From positions 1 to 64,000 of the forward strand of contig JAYOIK010000017.1 of assembly GCA_038118725.1 (NCBI GenBank): a stretch of 64,000 nt of DNA. Reading direction: 5' to 3'. Position numbers and translations under genes: made by a program. This DNA comes from JADHLJ01 sp038118725 (GTDB taxonomy: Bacteria > Pseudomonadota > Alphaproteobacteria > Thalassobaculales > Thalassobaculaceae). The notes under the pieces are model-generated. The model saw only the letters and a program-made list of their open reading frames with translations, searched no databases and was not told where the DNA came from. Of the stretch, positions 9,209-18,423 are shown piece by piece (the first letter of the stretch is position 1; each line of letters begins with the position of its first letter).

Positions 9209-10741
9209 ATGACACAACAGGTTATCGCGCTCTGGGAGGAAGCCGAGGGGCATCGGGCGGCGGGCCGGCTCACCGATGCCGAGCGTTGCTTTCGCGCGGT
9301 TGACGACCTGCTGGGGGGCAATCCGCATCCCCGTGACCGCCTGGCCCAAGTGCTGCGGGAGCAGGAGCGTCTGGAGGAAGCTTGGGATCAGGCCGAACAA
9401 GCGGTCGCGGGCGAGCCTGGAGAACCGGTCTTTCACAACACCGCCGCCGGCATAGCCGACGCGCTGGGCGATGCGCGCCGCGCGGAGGGCCACTATCGTC
9501 GGGCCCTGCTGTTGGCCCCTGGGCTCGGTCTATGGCCCGCGCTTGCCAGTTTGCGTTCGCGATCCGGCGATCATCTCGGCGCGATTAAGATTTATCGATG
9601 CGCGCGGGTGCTGATGCCCAGCGATGTCGGGTTGATATTCGAGGACGCGGTCGCGCATCACGGCGCGGGCGATCTGGCCGAGGCGGCGCGCCGCTATCGT
9701 GCCGTCTTCAAGTCGGCACCGGGGCATGAACCGACATTACGTAACCTCGCTGTGTTGGCGAGCGAAACCGGAGAAGAGGCCGCCGCTCGAGACTGGTTGC
9801 GCAAAGCGCTGGTCGTCGCGCCGGCAAGCGTGGAACTGTCGCGCGAGCTGGGGGTAAAGACCCTGAATAACGGCGAGATCGCCCGCGCCTTCACGATGCA
9901 ACGCCGTGTCATCCAGCTCGGGCCGAGTGACCTGATGTCCTGGGGCGCCTTAAGTGACGCCGGCCGGCGCCTGGAGCCCGAACGCCCCGATTCCGGCGGA
10001 CTGCGCGACCTCGTCACCTGCATGGCCGAAGGCATCGTGTCGCCGCCGCGCCTGATCGGCCCGGCGATCGCTCTTTTGCGCCGAGAGCCGGGCTTCCTGG
10101 ATACCTGCGGTGATATCGCGTCGATGCCGACCGCGCGTCTCGCCGACCGATTGGCGCGCGAGGGCGTGCCCGCGGCGATCGACAATCCCGGTTTGATCGG
10201 TTTGCTTGGTCTCTCGCTGCTTCCAGACCCCGATATTGAGATTGGCTTGACGGCGCTCCGTTCGGCTTTGCTGGAGATGGCGGTCCGTGACTTGCTGGAC
10301 GCGCCGGAGTCTCCCGAAACGCCGCGAAACCAAGCCTGGGACGGGGTCATCCTCGCATTGGCGGAGCAATGCCAGCTGAATGAATATGTCTGGTTCGAGA
10401 CCGCCGAGGATTCGGAGCGCGGGGCGATGTTGACCGAGCGGCTCTCCAGCCAAGCACATTGGTCCCGCGCGGCCTTGGTTCTCGGGTGTTTCAGACCGCC
10501 GATGTCACGTGATCCTGGCGGCAACGATGCTTTCGCCCGCTTCGAGGAACGATATGTTCAGACCCGAGAGCGCGAGCGCGCCATCGCCGAAAGCATGGCG
10601 GTTCTGACCGCGATCGATGATCCGGTCTCTATAACCGTTCGCGATCAGTACGAGGAGAACCCCTATCCGCGATGGACCCGTTTACCAGTCCGGCACGCTT
10701 GGCGGGACGATGAGGCGCGGAGGGGCCTCGCGAAATGCTGA
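9209..10741 (+). CDS. TPR-repeat protein, probable N-terminal part of a TPR-methyltransferase
   Basis: The 510-residue product contains several tetratricopeptide repeats in its N-terminal half (alternating alanine-rich helices to about residue 230) and then a helical region ending in YEENPYPRW. That last motif normally leads directly into the SAM-binding domain of TPR-methyltransferase fusions, but here the frame stops soon after. The next frame begins exactly at methyltransferase motif I, overlapping this stop as ATGCTGA. The ATG at 9209 is chosen over 9143 because of the nearby AAGGG and because the TPR-like sequence begins there. It could be a frameshifted gene, a true split with translational coupling, or a sequencing error. 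Confidence 0.65.
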   Translation: MTQQVIALWEEAEGHRAAGRLTDAERCFRAVDDLLGGNPHPRDRLAQVLREQERLEEAWDQAEQAVAGEPGEPVFHNTAAGIADALGDARRAEGHYRRALLLAPGLGLWPALASLRSRSGDHLGAIKIYRCARVLMPSDVGLIFEDAVAHHGAGDLAEAARRYRAVFKSAPGHEPTLRNLAVLASETGEEAAARDWLRKALVVAPASVELSRELGVKTLNNGEIARAFTMQRRVIQLGPSDLMSWGALSDAGRRLEPERPDSGGLRDLVTCMAEGIVSPPRLIGPAIALLRREPGFLDTCGDIASMPTARLADRLAREGVPAAIDNPGLIGLLGLSLLPDPDIEIGLTALRSALLEMAVRDLLDAPESPETPRNQAWDGVILALAEQCQLNEYVWFETAEDSERGAMLTERLSSQAHWSRAALVLGCFRPPMSRDPGGNDAFARFEERYVQTRERERAIAESMAVLTAIDDPVSITVRDQYEENPYPRWTRLPVRHAWRDDEARRGLAKC

Positions 10742-11466
10742 TCGCGGGATGTGGTACCGGGCAGCACGCGTTGCTGGCGGCGGAAAGATACCAGGACGCC
10801 AACATTCTTGCGATCGACCTCAGCCGCGCCAGCCTCGCCTATGCGGAACGCAAGCGGGTCGAGAACGGCGTGAGCAACGTGACCTTCGCGCAGGCCGACC
10901 TGCTCCGACTGGCGGAACTCGAGCGGCGGTTCGATATGATCGAATCCGTCGGAGTGTTGCATCACATGGCCGAGCCCCTCGACGGGTGGAAAGTCCTGAC
11001 GGGCCTGCTGGCGCCGGCGGGGGTGATGCGCATCGGTCTCTATAGCGAGATCGCGCGCCAGCCGGTGATTCGCGCGCGGGAATTGATCGCCGAGTGGGGG
11101 CTGGGTGATACGGCGCCGGCGATCCGCGAGGCGCGGCGGCGTCTAATTCTTGAACAAGACGATCCGGGCCTGGCGGCGCTCTTCATCTCACCCGATTTCT
11201 TCGGTTTGTCAACGTGTCGCGATCTGCTGTTTCACGTCCAGGAACATCGCTTCACGATCCCCGAACTCCGCGCGGCCATGAACTTGCTGGGGTTGGTGTT
11301 TCTCGGCTTCGATACGCCCGGCGCGACCATGTCGCGGTATCGGGCGCGCTTCGCCGATGACCCGCATGGTCTGGACCTTTCCCATTGGGAGGTTTTCGAA
11401 CACGAGAACCCCGGATGCTTCGGCGTCATGTATCAGTTTCGGTGTGCCCGGCAAGACTCGTCGTGA
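10735..11466 (+). CDS. Class I SAM-dependent methyltransferase (domain split from upstream TPR protein)
   Basis: This 243-residue frame starts at motif I (LIAGCGTGQ, residues 2-10) and continues through the SAM-binding acidic strand (LAIDLSRASLAYAERK) and a motif IV-like ESVGVLHHM, so it is a class I methyltransferase lacking the usual N-terminal helices. It overlaps the stop of the TPR gene by seven bases and is in a different frame, which would allow translational coupling. Close relatives of this sequence pattern are usually single TPR-methyltransferase proteins, so it is probably the C-terminal half of one protein. The substrate is unknown. Confidence 0.7.
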   Translation: MLIAGCGTGQHALLAAERYQDANILAIDLSRASLAYAERKRVENGVSNVTFAQADLLRLAELERRFDMIESVGVLHHMAEPLDGWKVLTGLLAPAGVMRIGLYSEIARQPVIRARELIAEWGLGDTAPAIREARRRLILEQDDPGLAALFISPDFFGLSTCRDLLFHVQEHRFTIPELRAAMNLLGLVFLGFDTPGATMSRYRARFADDPHGLDLSHWEVFEHENPGCFGVMYQFRCARQDSS

Positions 11467-11557
11467 CGATGGAGATCCGACCCATTTAGCGGTAAACTCA
11501 TCGGTGACCCGCCAATACACAGGCCGTTGTTCGGCCACCTTACTGTTGGAGATGACA

Positions 11558-12469
11558 ATGGCCATTGATACCGCGAGCATGAACGCCGCCGCCGAGGCAC
11601 AGCGCGAGAGGGCGATTTACAACGATCCGGAAAACTTCTTCGATTGGTCCTGGCCCACGGTCCCGAGACATCAGTTTCTGGCCGAGCGGGACCGCGCCTA
11701 TGATCCGGACGGGGCAAGCGGGCTAATCCCGCTGGATATCTCCGATGTCTTGGAAACCCCTTATCCGGCGACGGTGCCGGCGATCCTGGCTCGCTATGTG
11801 AAGGTCCGCGCGGGCGAGGAAGTTAGTCACGAGTTTGTCGCCTCTGGCGAGGTTTATTACGTGCTTGAGGGTACGGGCGTCAGCACCAACGGCGAGGACC
11901 GGGTCGTCTGGGGCGCGGGGGATGTATTCTGCTTCCCCGGCGGCAACGAGACCACCCACGCGGCCGAGACCTCGGCAATCCTTTTCTGTGTGACCAACGA
12001 GCCGCTGCTGGCTTTCGAGAACTTGCGCGCGCCGGCTTCCGGCCAGTCGCGAACCGAAACCGCGCATTGGCCGCACGATTCCATCGAGGAGCATCTGGCC
12101 CGCGTGTACGAGCGGCCGAAAACCGCCGAGACATCGGGCGTGTCGATCCAGTTCTCGACACCCGCCACGGCGCCCAGCCGGAATACGATCCCGATGATCA
12201 ACACGGCGATCAACACACTCGAGTCGGGAGGCGATCAGCGTCCGCACCGCCACAACGGCGCGGCGATCACCTTGGCGATCGAGGGCGAGGGTATCCATTC
12301 CATGATCGAGGACCAGGAAGTGCCCTGGGTCACCGGCGCGGCGCAAATCACGCCGGGAGCCGAACTGCACTCCCACCATAATCGCGGCAACAGGCGGATG
12401 CGCAGCTTCGTGGTTCAGGACGAGGGGCTGCACTTCTATCTTCGCACCGCCGGCTTCAGCTGGGAGTAG
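11558..12469 (+). CDS. Bicupin dioxygenase-like protein (gentisate 1,2-dioxygenase-like)
   Basis: This 303-residue protein has two cupin domains, one around residues 70-150 and one around 205-300. The second contains an HRH pair (H230, H232) and a cluster HSHH (271-274) that could bind Fe(II). Its overall pattern is that of gentisate dioxygenase-like bicupins, which cleave aromatic rings bearing adjacent hydroxyl and carboxyl groups, but exact substrate class is uncertain. The ATG at 11558 is chosen because GGAG lies six bases upstream; longer in-frame starts overlap the preceding methyltransferase gene. Nearby oxygenase, aldolase and cupin genes suggest a catabolic neighbourhood. Confidence 0.65.
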   Translation: MAIDTASMNAAAEAQRERAIYNDPENFFDWSWPTVPRHQFLAERDRAYDPDGASGLIPLDISDVLETPYPATVPAILARYVKVRAGEEVSHEFVASGEVYYVLEGTGVSTNGEDRVVWGAGDVFCFPGGNETTHAAETSAILFCVTNEPLLAFENLRAPASGQSRTETAHWPHDSIEEHLARVYERPKTAETSGVSIQFSTPATAPSRNTIPMINTAINTLESGGDQRPHRHNGAAITLAIEGEGIHSMIEDQEVPWVTGAAQITPGAELHSHHNRGNRRMRSFVVQDEGLHFYLRTAGFSWE

Positions 12470-12482
12470 TATCGCCGATCGA

Positions 12483-12499
12483 CGCCGGACAAACCGGCG
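12483..12499 (+). terminator. Possible stem-loop after bicupin gene
   Basis: CGCCGG-ACAAA-CCGGCG forms a six-base-pair stem with a five-base loop, 14 bases after the bicupin stop codon. There is no following T-run, so it may be a weak or Rho-assisted terminator or an RNA-stabilising hairpin. Confidence 0.3.
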
Positions 12500-12535
12500 C
12501 TGGACAAATCCGCGTTGGGGGGTGAGTTTCGCCCC

Positions 12536-13237
12536 ATGGTCATGTTCGAGGGTTTTTCCGTCGGCGATTTCGCTGGGTTGTTGATATTCGTCGCCGCGTG
12601 GATCGGCTACGAATGGTTCAGCGTGCGCGCCGCCAAGACCGGCTCCAACACCTCGGCCCATATGAACCAATGGCGGGGTCGCTGGATGCGGACGGCGATC
12701 ACGCGGGACAATCGGATCGGCGATCTGCAGATCATCCGAGCCTTGACCGGCAACTCGGCCTTTCTCGCGTCGACGGCGATTTTCGTGACCGCCGGTATCG
12801 CGGCGGTTATCGGCTCGGCTGACCGGGTCGTTGAAATCCTCAACGGCTATGAGTTCCTAACCGAGACCTCGCGCAATCGATTTGGTCTCAAACTCGCTTT
12901 TATCGCCTTCGTCTTCGTGAACGCGTTCTTCCGGTTGGCCTGGTCGATGCGTCTGCACAGCAACGCGGCGGTCGTGCTGGGCGCGATTCCGCAGCCCGAT
13001 AACATCGAGGACCGAGAAAAGGCCGAGGCCCAGGCGGCGGTCGCGGGAGAGCTCTGCAATCTCGCCGCCAAGCATTACCAGGCCGGTACCCATTCCTACT
13101 ATTTCGGTTTCGCGGCCTGCGCCTGGTTCGCCCATCCCGTGGCGCTGGTGATCGCGGGGCTTTGGGTGGTCGCGATCCTCTATCGCCGGGAGTTCCTGTC
13201 GCGGGCCAACGCGGCGCTCGCGTCGATCAGGGATTGA
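12536..13237 (+). CDS. DUF599-family inner-membrane protein
   Basis: The roughly 233-residue product matches the pattern of DUF599 membrane proteins of unknown function. Hydrophobic segments occur near the N-terminus (GLLIFVAAWIGYEWF), in the region around FLASTAIFVTAGIAAVIG, at LAFIAFVFVNAFFRLAW, and near the C-terminus, giving about four membrane spans. The conserved soluble stretch HMNQWRGRWMR follows the first span. The ATG at 12536 is preferred to the upstream TTG. Its end overlaps the end of the convergent VOC-cupin gene by 11 bases. No function can be assigned. Confidence 0.7.
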   Translation: MVMFEGFSVGDFAGLLIFVAAWIGYEWFSVRAAKTGSNTSAHMNQWRGRWMRTAITRDNRIGDLQIIRALTGNSAFLASTAIFVTAGIAAVIGSADRVVEILNGYEFLTETSRNRFGLKLAFIAFVFVNAFFRLAWSMRLHSNAAVVLGAIPQPDNIEDREKAEAQAAVAGELCNLAAKHYQAGTHSYYFGFAACAWFAHPVALVIAGLWVVAILYRREFLSRANAALASIRD

Positions 13238-14315
13238 AGGCTCGATCCGAAATCCAGATGCTCAGAGTTTCCGCGTCCGCGGTCTCCGCCGCAACGCTCA
13301 TCGCCGTTTCCGGAGGCAGAGTCACCGCGTCGCCGGCGCGCAAGGTCCGTGGATCGGCGTCACCGAGCGTCAACGCGATTGAACCCGAAAGAGTGAACAG
13401 GAAGAGAAAACCGCTCGAATGCTCCCTGGTATCGGTCGCATCGGATCTTGTGGCTCGGTGAACGGTGACACGCGCGAGACCTTGCGCGGCTTTCTCGATC
13501 CCCAAGTCGCGGCTCTCAAATCCGGAGTTTGGGTCGGTTGTCCATTGCGCCTCGGCGGCGACATGCCGGGTGAAAAACTGTCCGCCATAGGTCCGGTTAG
13601 GCATGATCTCGGCGGATGGTAGTGTCATTGCATGATCGACATGGGTCGCGTGCAGGGCCGGACAGCCGATCTCGATAACCTCAAGCCCGTCCGAGGCTTC
13701 CAGCACCTGGTGGCGGATGCCGGGTGGCTGCAACACGCAGTCACCGGGTCGCATCACGAAGGGGGCTCCCTGATCCTGATAGACCACGCGGACCCAACCG
13801 CGATGGCAATAGATCATCTGGAAGCGCACATCGTGATAGTGGACATAGTCGGGAACCGGGCCACCGATGGGGATTCGGATATGCGAGGCCACCACATGGC
13901 CGTTCCAGCGCCCGGGGATGAGATCGCGATAGCGCATCCCCGCCCGTCCGACAACCCAGGCATCATTGGTCCCGCCGTCTTGATTGATTGTAAACTCCGG
14001 CGTCGCCGGCGCGTTGAAATCGGGAATGTCGCGGTCAACCAGGAGAATTCGGGTGCCGTTTGGCGCGGCCAGCTCGCGAACAACATCTTCCTGGCCGTCG
14101 ACCAACACGCGCGGCAGGCGAAGGATAGCGGGGGCTGCGTCCGCGTCGCGGTCAAGGCGCAGACAAAGGCCATGGCCCGTGATCACCGCGACCCGGGGCT
14201 CGTCGGCGGGGAAAATGGTTTCCAGACGGAAGCCGAGGCGGTCCATGAAGAAGTCGACGGTGCCGTCGAGATCATCGCAAGCCTGTACCAGGGCGGCCTT
14301 GGGTGTCCTCGTCAT
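13227..14315 (-). CDS. VOC (glyoxalase) domain fused to a bicupin
   Basis: This 362-residue protein joins an N-terminal vicinal-oxygen-chelate domain (about 5-95, starting AALVQACDDLDGTVDFFMDRLGF) to two cupin domains (about 125-230 and 290-360). The first cupin has HYH (H159, H161) and H202 as candidate metal ligands; the second lacks an obvious histidine set. Both folds are often metal-dependent oxygenases or isomerases. It is transcribed divergently from the aldolase-PhyH pair, 144 bases away, suggesting shared control and a common substrate. The reaction is unknown. Confidence 0.65.
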   Translation of the reverse strand: MTRTPKAALVQACDDLDGTVDFFMDRLGFRLETIFPADEPRVAVITGHGLCLRLDRDADAAPAILRLPRVLVDGQEDVVRELAAPNGTRILLVDRDIPDFNAPATPEFTINQDGGTNDAWVVGRAGMRYRDLIPGRWNGHVVASHIRIPIGGPVPDYVHYHDVRFQMIYCHRGWVRVVYQDQGAPFVMRPGDCVLQPPGIRHQVLEASDGLEVIEIGCPALHATHVDHAMTLPSAEIMPNRTYGGQFFTRHVAAEAQWTTDPNSGFESRDLGIEKAAQGLARVTVHRATRSDATDTREHSSGFLFLFTLSGSIALTLGDADPRTLRAGDAVTLPPETAMSVAAETADAETLSIWISDRAFNP

Positions 14316-14459
14316 CGAGCGACCCTCCCCAGTTGCCGGTCACCCTTTGGCGAGGTATCGCCGTTATGGTCAATCACGTGTCGGGCGCTTGGTGATTGTT
14401 GGCGCCGCGCTCGGGCCTTACACTCCAGGTGGAAAACGGATCGATTTGGAGCTTCCATC

Positions 14460-15218
14460 ATGCGCAATCCATTACGCGAGCGGTTGAACGAGGGCAAGGT
14501 CAGCGCCGGCATCCTAACCTGCATGCCGAGTGTCACGATGGCCCAGGCCCTGGCCAATATGGGCTTTGACTGGATGTTCATCGACATGGAGCACGGCCCG
14601 ATTGATATCGCCTCGGCCCATGCCATGATCACGGCGAGCGCCGGCACCGATTGCGCGCCGGTGGTGCGGGTGATGGAGCCGAAGATCAGCTACACCAAGC
14701 CGGTGCTGGACGCCGGCGCCATGGGCATCATCTTTCCGATGATCACCAACAAATCCTTGGCCGAGGACGCGGTCAAGGCAGTGCGCTATCCTCCACATGG
14801 CGAGCGTGGCTGGGGCCCATTCTTCGCGCCCATGCGCTGGGGCAACGGCGATCCGATGGAGTACTACAAGGCCTCGGGCGATGTGGTGATCATCGCGCTG
14901 ATCGAACATATCGAGGCCGTGGACAACATTCAGGAGATCTTGGAAGTCCAGGGCATTGACGTGTTCCTGATCGCGCCGATGGATCTCGCGGCCAGCATGG
15001 GCCATGTCGGTGACCGCGATCACCCGGACGTGCAGGCCGCGATCAAGAGAGCGGAGCAGGCGATCAACGGCGCCGGACGCAACATGGGGGCACTCTGCCT
15101 TTCCGCCGAGGAGGGTAACGAAAAGATCGCCCGCGGCTACAAGGTTTTGTTGATGGGCTTTGACATGCTGCTCCTGAATATCGGCGCGGAATCAATGCTC
15201 GACGGGCTGAAGCGATAG
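14460..15218 (+). CDS. HpcH/HpaI-family class II aldolase
   Basis: This 252-residue TIM-barrel protein belongs to the HpcH/HpaI family, which reversibly cleaves 2-oxo-3-deoxy-acids to pyruvate and an aldehyde using a divalent metal. The key residues fall at the same positions as in HpaI: His45 (catalytic base, in DMEHGP), Arg70, and metal ligands Glu149 and Asp175. The ATG at 14460 matches the family N-terminus; the longer open frame upstream is antisense to the VOC-cupin gene and is not real. The PhyH oxygenase follows after 14 bases. The natural substrate may be a dicarboxylic or sugar-acid derivative, but this is not shown by the sequence. Confidence 0.85.
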   Translation: MRNPLRERLNEGKVSAGILTCMPSVTMAQALANMGFDWMFIDMEHGPIDIASAHAMITASAGTDCAPVVRVMEPKISYTKPVLDAGAMGIIFPMITNKSLAEDAVKAVRYPPHGERGWGPFFAPMRWGNGDPMEYYKASGDVVIIALIEHIEAVDNIQEILEVQGIDVFLIAPMDLAASMGHVGDRDHPDVQAAIKRAEQAINGAGRNMGALCLSAEEGNEKIARGYKVLLMGFDMLLLNIGAESMLDGLKR

Positions 15219-15232
15219 AAAAGGGGCCGGTG

Positions 15233-16024
15233 ATGCGACTTTCCTATGAACAAGTGGCCGAATACACCGAAAAGGGCTGGATCCTGCTGCCGGGCCTGTT
15301 TGGCGCCAAGGAGCGGGCGGTGCTCGAGACCGCGGCGTTCGATGTTCTCGAACGCCCTGGTCCCGAGGTCGCGCGCGAGGATGACGGCTCGCCCCATGTC
15401 TGCTGGGGGATGCATCTTTTCGACGAGCGTCTCGGTGCCTTGACCCGGCATCCAAAGATGCTGGAGCCGGTGGAGCAACTGCTGGAGAGCAAGGTTTACG
15501 TTCACCAGTCCCGGATCAACATCAAGCAACAGAACGGCTCCATCGTCGAATGGCACCAGGACTGGGGCACCTATCACCGGATCGACGGCATACCCGAGCC
15601 GCGCGGGATCATGATCGGTATCTTTCTGGATGACGTCCGTTCGGTGAACGCGCCCGTTCTGGCGATCCCCGGCTCGCATCGCAATGGTCTAGTCTCGGAG
15701 GCGGTGATCGATGACGCGGTGCCGGATCATGATCGGGCCGCCAAATATCGCTACGACATCACGCCGCAAACCATGAAGCGACTGGTCGACGAGAACGGCC
15801 TTGAGGCGATCGAGGGGCCGGCGGGCTCGGTGCTGCTGATGAACATGGCGGTGGTGCACGGCTCCAGCGTGAACATCTCGCCACTGCGCCGTCTGTTGCT
15901 CTATGTGAATGTCACCGCCGTGGACAATCGCGGCGAGACCTTCACCCGGCCGGAATACTACGCCGCTCGCGATTTCGCGCCGCTGACGCCGCTGGGCGAG
16001 GACTGTTTGACGGCCTACGCCTAA
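15233..16024 (+). CDS. Phytanoyl-CoA dioxygenase (PhyH) family protein
   Basis: This 263-residue protein is a Fe(II)/2-oxoglutarate-type oxygenase of the PhyH/ectoine hydroxylase family. The facial triad is visible as H108-x-D110 (in WHQDWG) and distal H209 (in AVVHGSS), with arginines at 219-220 placed to bind 2-oxoglutarate. The ATG at 15233 is preferred to the adjacent GTG because AGGGG lies six bases upstream. It is the second gene of a pair with the aldolase, so the two may act on the same small molecule. The substrate is unknown. Confidence 0.8.
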   Translation: MRLSYEQVAEYTEKGWILLPGLFGAKERAVLETAAFDVLERPGPEVAREDDGSPHVCWGMHLFDERLGALTRHPKMLEPVEQLLESKVYVHQSRINIKQQNGSIVEWHQDWGTYHRIDGIPEPRGIMIGIFLDDVRSVNAPVLAIPGSHRNGLVSEAVIDDAVPDHDRAAKYRYDITPQTMKRLVDENGLEAIEGPAGSVLLMNMAVVHGSSVNISPLRRLLLYVNVTAVDNRGETFTRPEYYAARDFAPLTPLGEDCLTAYA

Positions 16025-16027
16025 AAT

Positions 16028-17020
16028 TCAGCCCCCGGTCACGCTCATGTGGCGACCGACAGCGGGACCCTTGTGGCGACGGTCGATGATGAAGTCGTGC
16101 CCCTTGGGCTTGCGGGCGATCGCCTCGTGGATCGCCTCGACAAGCGCGTCGTCCGCCTCGGAGCGGCGCAGCGGCTCGCGCAGGTCGGCGGCGTCCTCCT
16201 GGCCGAGGCACATGTAGAGCGTTCCGGTGCAGGTAAGACGCACCCGGTTGCAGCTCTCGCAGAAATTATGGGTCAGCGGCGTGATGAAGCCGAGCCTTCC
16301 GCCAGTCTCCTTTACCTCTACGTAACGCGCGGGGCCGCCGGTCTTGTAGGCGATATCCTCTAGGGTAAATCGCTCGGAGAGCTTTGAGCGGACCATCGAA
16401 AGCGGGAGATACTGGTCGAGCCGCGCGTCGCCGCCTATCTCGCCCATCGGCATGACCTCGATGATGGTCATGTCATAGCCCCGATCGCCGCACCACTGCA
16501 GCATGTCGGCCAGTTCCTCATCGTTGACGCCGCGCAGGGCCACCGCGTTGATCTTGACCTTGAGGCCCGCGGCGTCGGCAGCGGCCAGGCCGTCCATCAC
16601 CTGCTCCAACCGGCCCCAGCGCGTGATATCCTTGAACTTCTGCTCGTCCAGGGTGTCGATCGAGACGTTCACCCGCTTGACCCCGCAATCGGCCAGTTCC
16701 TGGGCGAAGCGGCCCAGCTGACTGCCGTTGGTGGTCAGCGTCAGTTCCTCGAGCGCGCCGGATTGCAAATGTGTCGAGAGGCCGCGAAAAAGGCTCATGA
16801 TGTTCTTGCGGACCAGTGGCTCGCCGCCGGTGAGACGCAGCTTCTTCACCCCGAGGCCGATAAAGGCGCCGCACAAGCGCTCCAGCTCCTCCAGGCTCAA
16901 CACGTAGCGCTTGGGCAGAAAGGTCATGTTCTCCGACATGCAATAGACGCAACGGAAATCACAACGGTCCGTCACCGAGACGCGAAGATAGTCGATATGG
17001 CGTCCAAATGGGTCGAGCAT
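16028..17020 (-). CDS. moaA: GTP 3',8-cyclase MoaA (molybdenum cofactor)
   Basis: MoaA is the radical-SAM enzyme that, with MoaC, converts GTP to cyclic pyranopterin monophosphate, the first step of molybdenum cofactor synthesis. The 330-residue product has the radical-SAM cluster ligands C20-x3-C24-x2-C27, the LTGGEPL segment, a second cluster with C254-x2-C257-x13-C271, and the conserved C-terminal Gly-Gly tail. Length and motif order are canonical. Its stop is three bases from the convergent PhyH gene. No other mo- genes are in the window. Confidence 0.95.
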   Translation of the reverse strand: MLDPFGRHIDYLRVSVTDRCDFRCVYCMSENMTFLPKRYVLSLEELERLCGAFIGLGVKKLRLTGGEPLVRKNIMSLFRGLSTHLQSGALEELTLTTNGSQLGRFAQELADCGVKRVNVSIDTLDEQKFKDITRWGRLEQVMDGLAAADAAGLKVKINAVALRGVNDEELADMLQWCGDRGYDMTIIEVMPMGEIGGDARLDQYLPLSMVRSKLSERFTLEDIAYKTGGPARYVEVKETGGRLGFITPLTHNFCESCNRVRLTCTGTLYMCLGQEDAADLREPLRRSEADDALVEAIHEAIARKPKGHDFIIDRRHKGPAVGRHMSVTGG

Positions 17021-17118
17021 GACGAGGGTCCAGAGGCAAGCGTTATGTTCAACGGTATATAACGCTTGGAGGAGCCTGTTGCAATGGCCGGCGTGGTTCC
17101 CAGCCCGGAAAAATCGCC

Positions 17119-18423
17119 TTAACCCAGCCGATCCCTGAGCTTGTAGTAGGACATGGCCAAGACCAAGGCTGCGGTGCGCAGGGGGCCGCCAGGAAAGTTT
17201 CGGTGCCGGATATCGGCGAACATGTCAAAGCGTCGGGCGTCACCGTCGATCGCCTCGGCCAGCAGCTTGCCGGCGAGACCGGTCAATGCGACGCCATGTC
17301 CGGAAAATCCCTGAGCGTAGTAGATGGATGGGTCAATACGTCCGAAATCCGGGATTCGGTTCACCGTGATACCGATGTGACCGCTCCAAGCATGCTCAAG
17401 CGGCGCGCCGGCGAGGGTTGGGAAAACCCGACGAATTCGGGTGCTCAAATATCGTTTCAGCGCCAGGGGCTCGCGTCCCGCGTAACCCGCCCCGGCGCCA
17501 AACAGAAGCCGGTTGTCCTCGGTCAGGCGGTAGTAGTCGAGCGCGGCGTTACAATCGGCGACCGCGACATCGGCGGGAATAAGCCGGCGCGCGAGATCTC
17601 GGGGCAGGGGCGCGGTGGCGCCGACGAAGCTGGAAACACGGGCCAGACGAGGCCGCATCTCCGGTACCAGGCCGCCGAGATAGGCGTTGCCCGCCAGAAC
17701 CACGAACCGCGCGCGAACCGATCCCTTCGCGGTATGCACGACCGTAGGCGCGCCGCGCTCCAGGCTGGAAACCGGGCTGTTCTCCATGATTTGAACACCG
17801 CCATCCAAGGCGGCGCGCGCGAGGCCTTGCAGATAATTCAACGGATGAATCTGACCGCCGCCTGGGTCGACGAGGCCGCCGTGATAGAGATTCGTGCCGA
17901 CCCAGTCACCGACCCGATCGCGCTCGACAAGTGTCATCCCGTCGTAGCCGTAAAGGCGGCTCCATTCCTCGTTCATCTCTTCCAATCCGCGCATCTGACG
18001 GGGATTGAGAGCGGCGAAAAAATAGCCGGAGCGGCGATCGCATTCGATGGCATGGCGCGTGATCCGTGCGTCCACTTCCGCAAGCGCTTCCAAGCCCATG
18101 TTCCAGAAGGTTTTCGAGGCTTCGAGCCCGACTTGCGTGCGGATCCGTTGCATATCGCAGCTATAGCCGTTGACCAATTGGCCACCATTGCGGCCAGAGG
18201 CGCCATGGCCGATGCGTCGTGCTTCCAGAAGGATTACGGTGTACCCGCGTTCGGACAGGTTCAACGCCGTGGAAACTCCGGTTAGTCCGCCGCCGATCAC
18301 GCAGATATCGACCTCATGCGCGCCCTCCAGGCGCGGCAGCGGCGGGAAGGCCGAGCGGGTGGCGTGATAGTAGGTGGCGGGTTCATTTCCGCTACCGCCG
18401 CTCAGATCGTTGTCAGATACCAT
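17119..18423 (-). CDS. puuB: FAD-dependent gamma-glutamylputrescine oxidase-like protein
   Basis: This 434-residue DAO-family flavoprotein begins with ATYYHATRSAFPPLPRLEG, the opening typical of PuuB-type gamma-glutamylputrescine oxidases, followed by the FAD dinucleotide-binding motif GGGLTG (44-49) and LLEA. PuuB oxidises gamma-glutamylputrescine to gamma-glutamyl-aminobutyraldehyde. The start at 18423 is chosen because AGGGA lies six bases upstream; the gene overlaps the end of the upstream glutamine synthetase-like gene by about 22 bases, so they are likely translated as an operon. The neighbouring PuuA-like ligases and aminotransferase strongly support a polyamine role, though another gamma-glutamylated amine is possible. 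Confidence 0.75.
   Translation of the reverse strand: MVSDNDLSGGSGNEPATYYHATRSAFPPLPRLEGAHEVDICVIGGGLTGVSTALNLSERGYTVILLEARRIGHGASGRNGGQLVNGYSCDMQRIRTQVGLEASKTFWNMGLEALAEVDARITRHAIECDRRSGYFFAALNPRQMRGLEEMNEEWSRLYGYDGMTLVERDRVGDWVGTNLYHGGLVDPGGGQIHPLNYLQGLARAALDGGVQIMENSPVSSLERGAPTVVHTAKGSVRARFVVLAGNAYLGGLVPEMRPRLARVSSFVGATAPLPRDLARRLIPADVAVADCNAALDYYRLTEDNRLLFGAGAGYAGREPLALKRYLSTRIRRVFPTLAGAPLEHAWSGHIGITVNRIPDFGRIDPSIYYAQGFSGHGVALTGLAGKLLAEAIDGDARRFDMFADIRHRNFPGGPLRTAALVLAMSYYKLRDRLG

Noticed and set aside
13632..14459. In-frame extension upstream of the HpcH/HpaI aldolase making a 528-residue frame
   Set aside because: The extension is antisense to the VOC-cupin gene and has no family match; the aldolase family N-terminus begins at the ATG at 14460.
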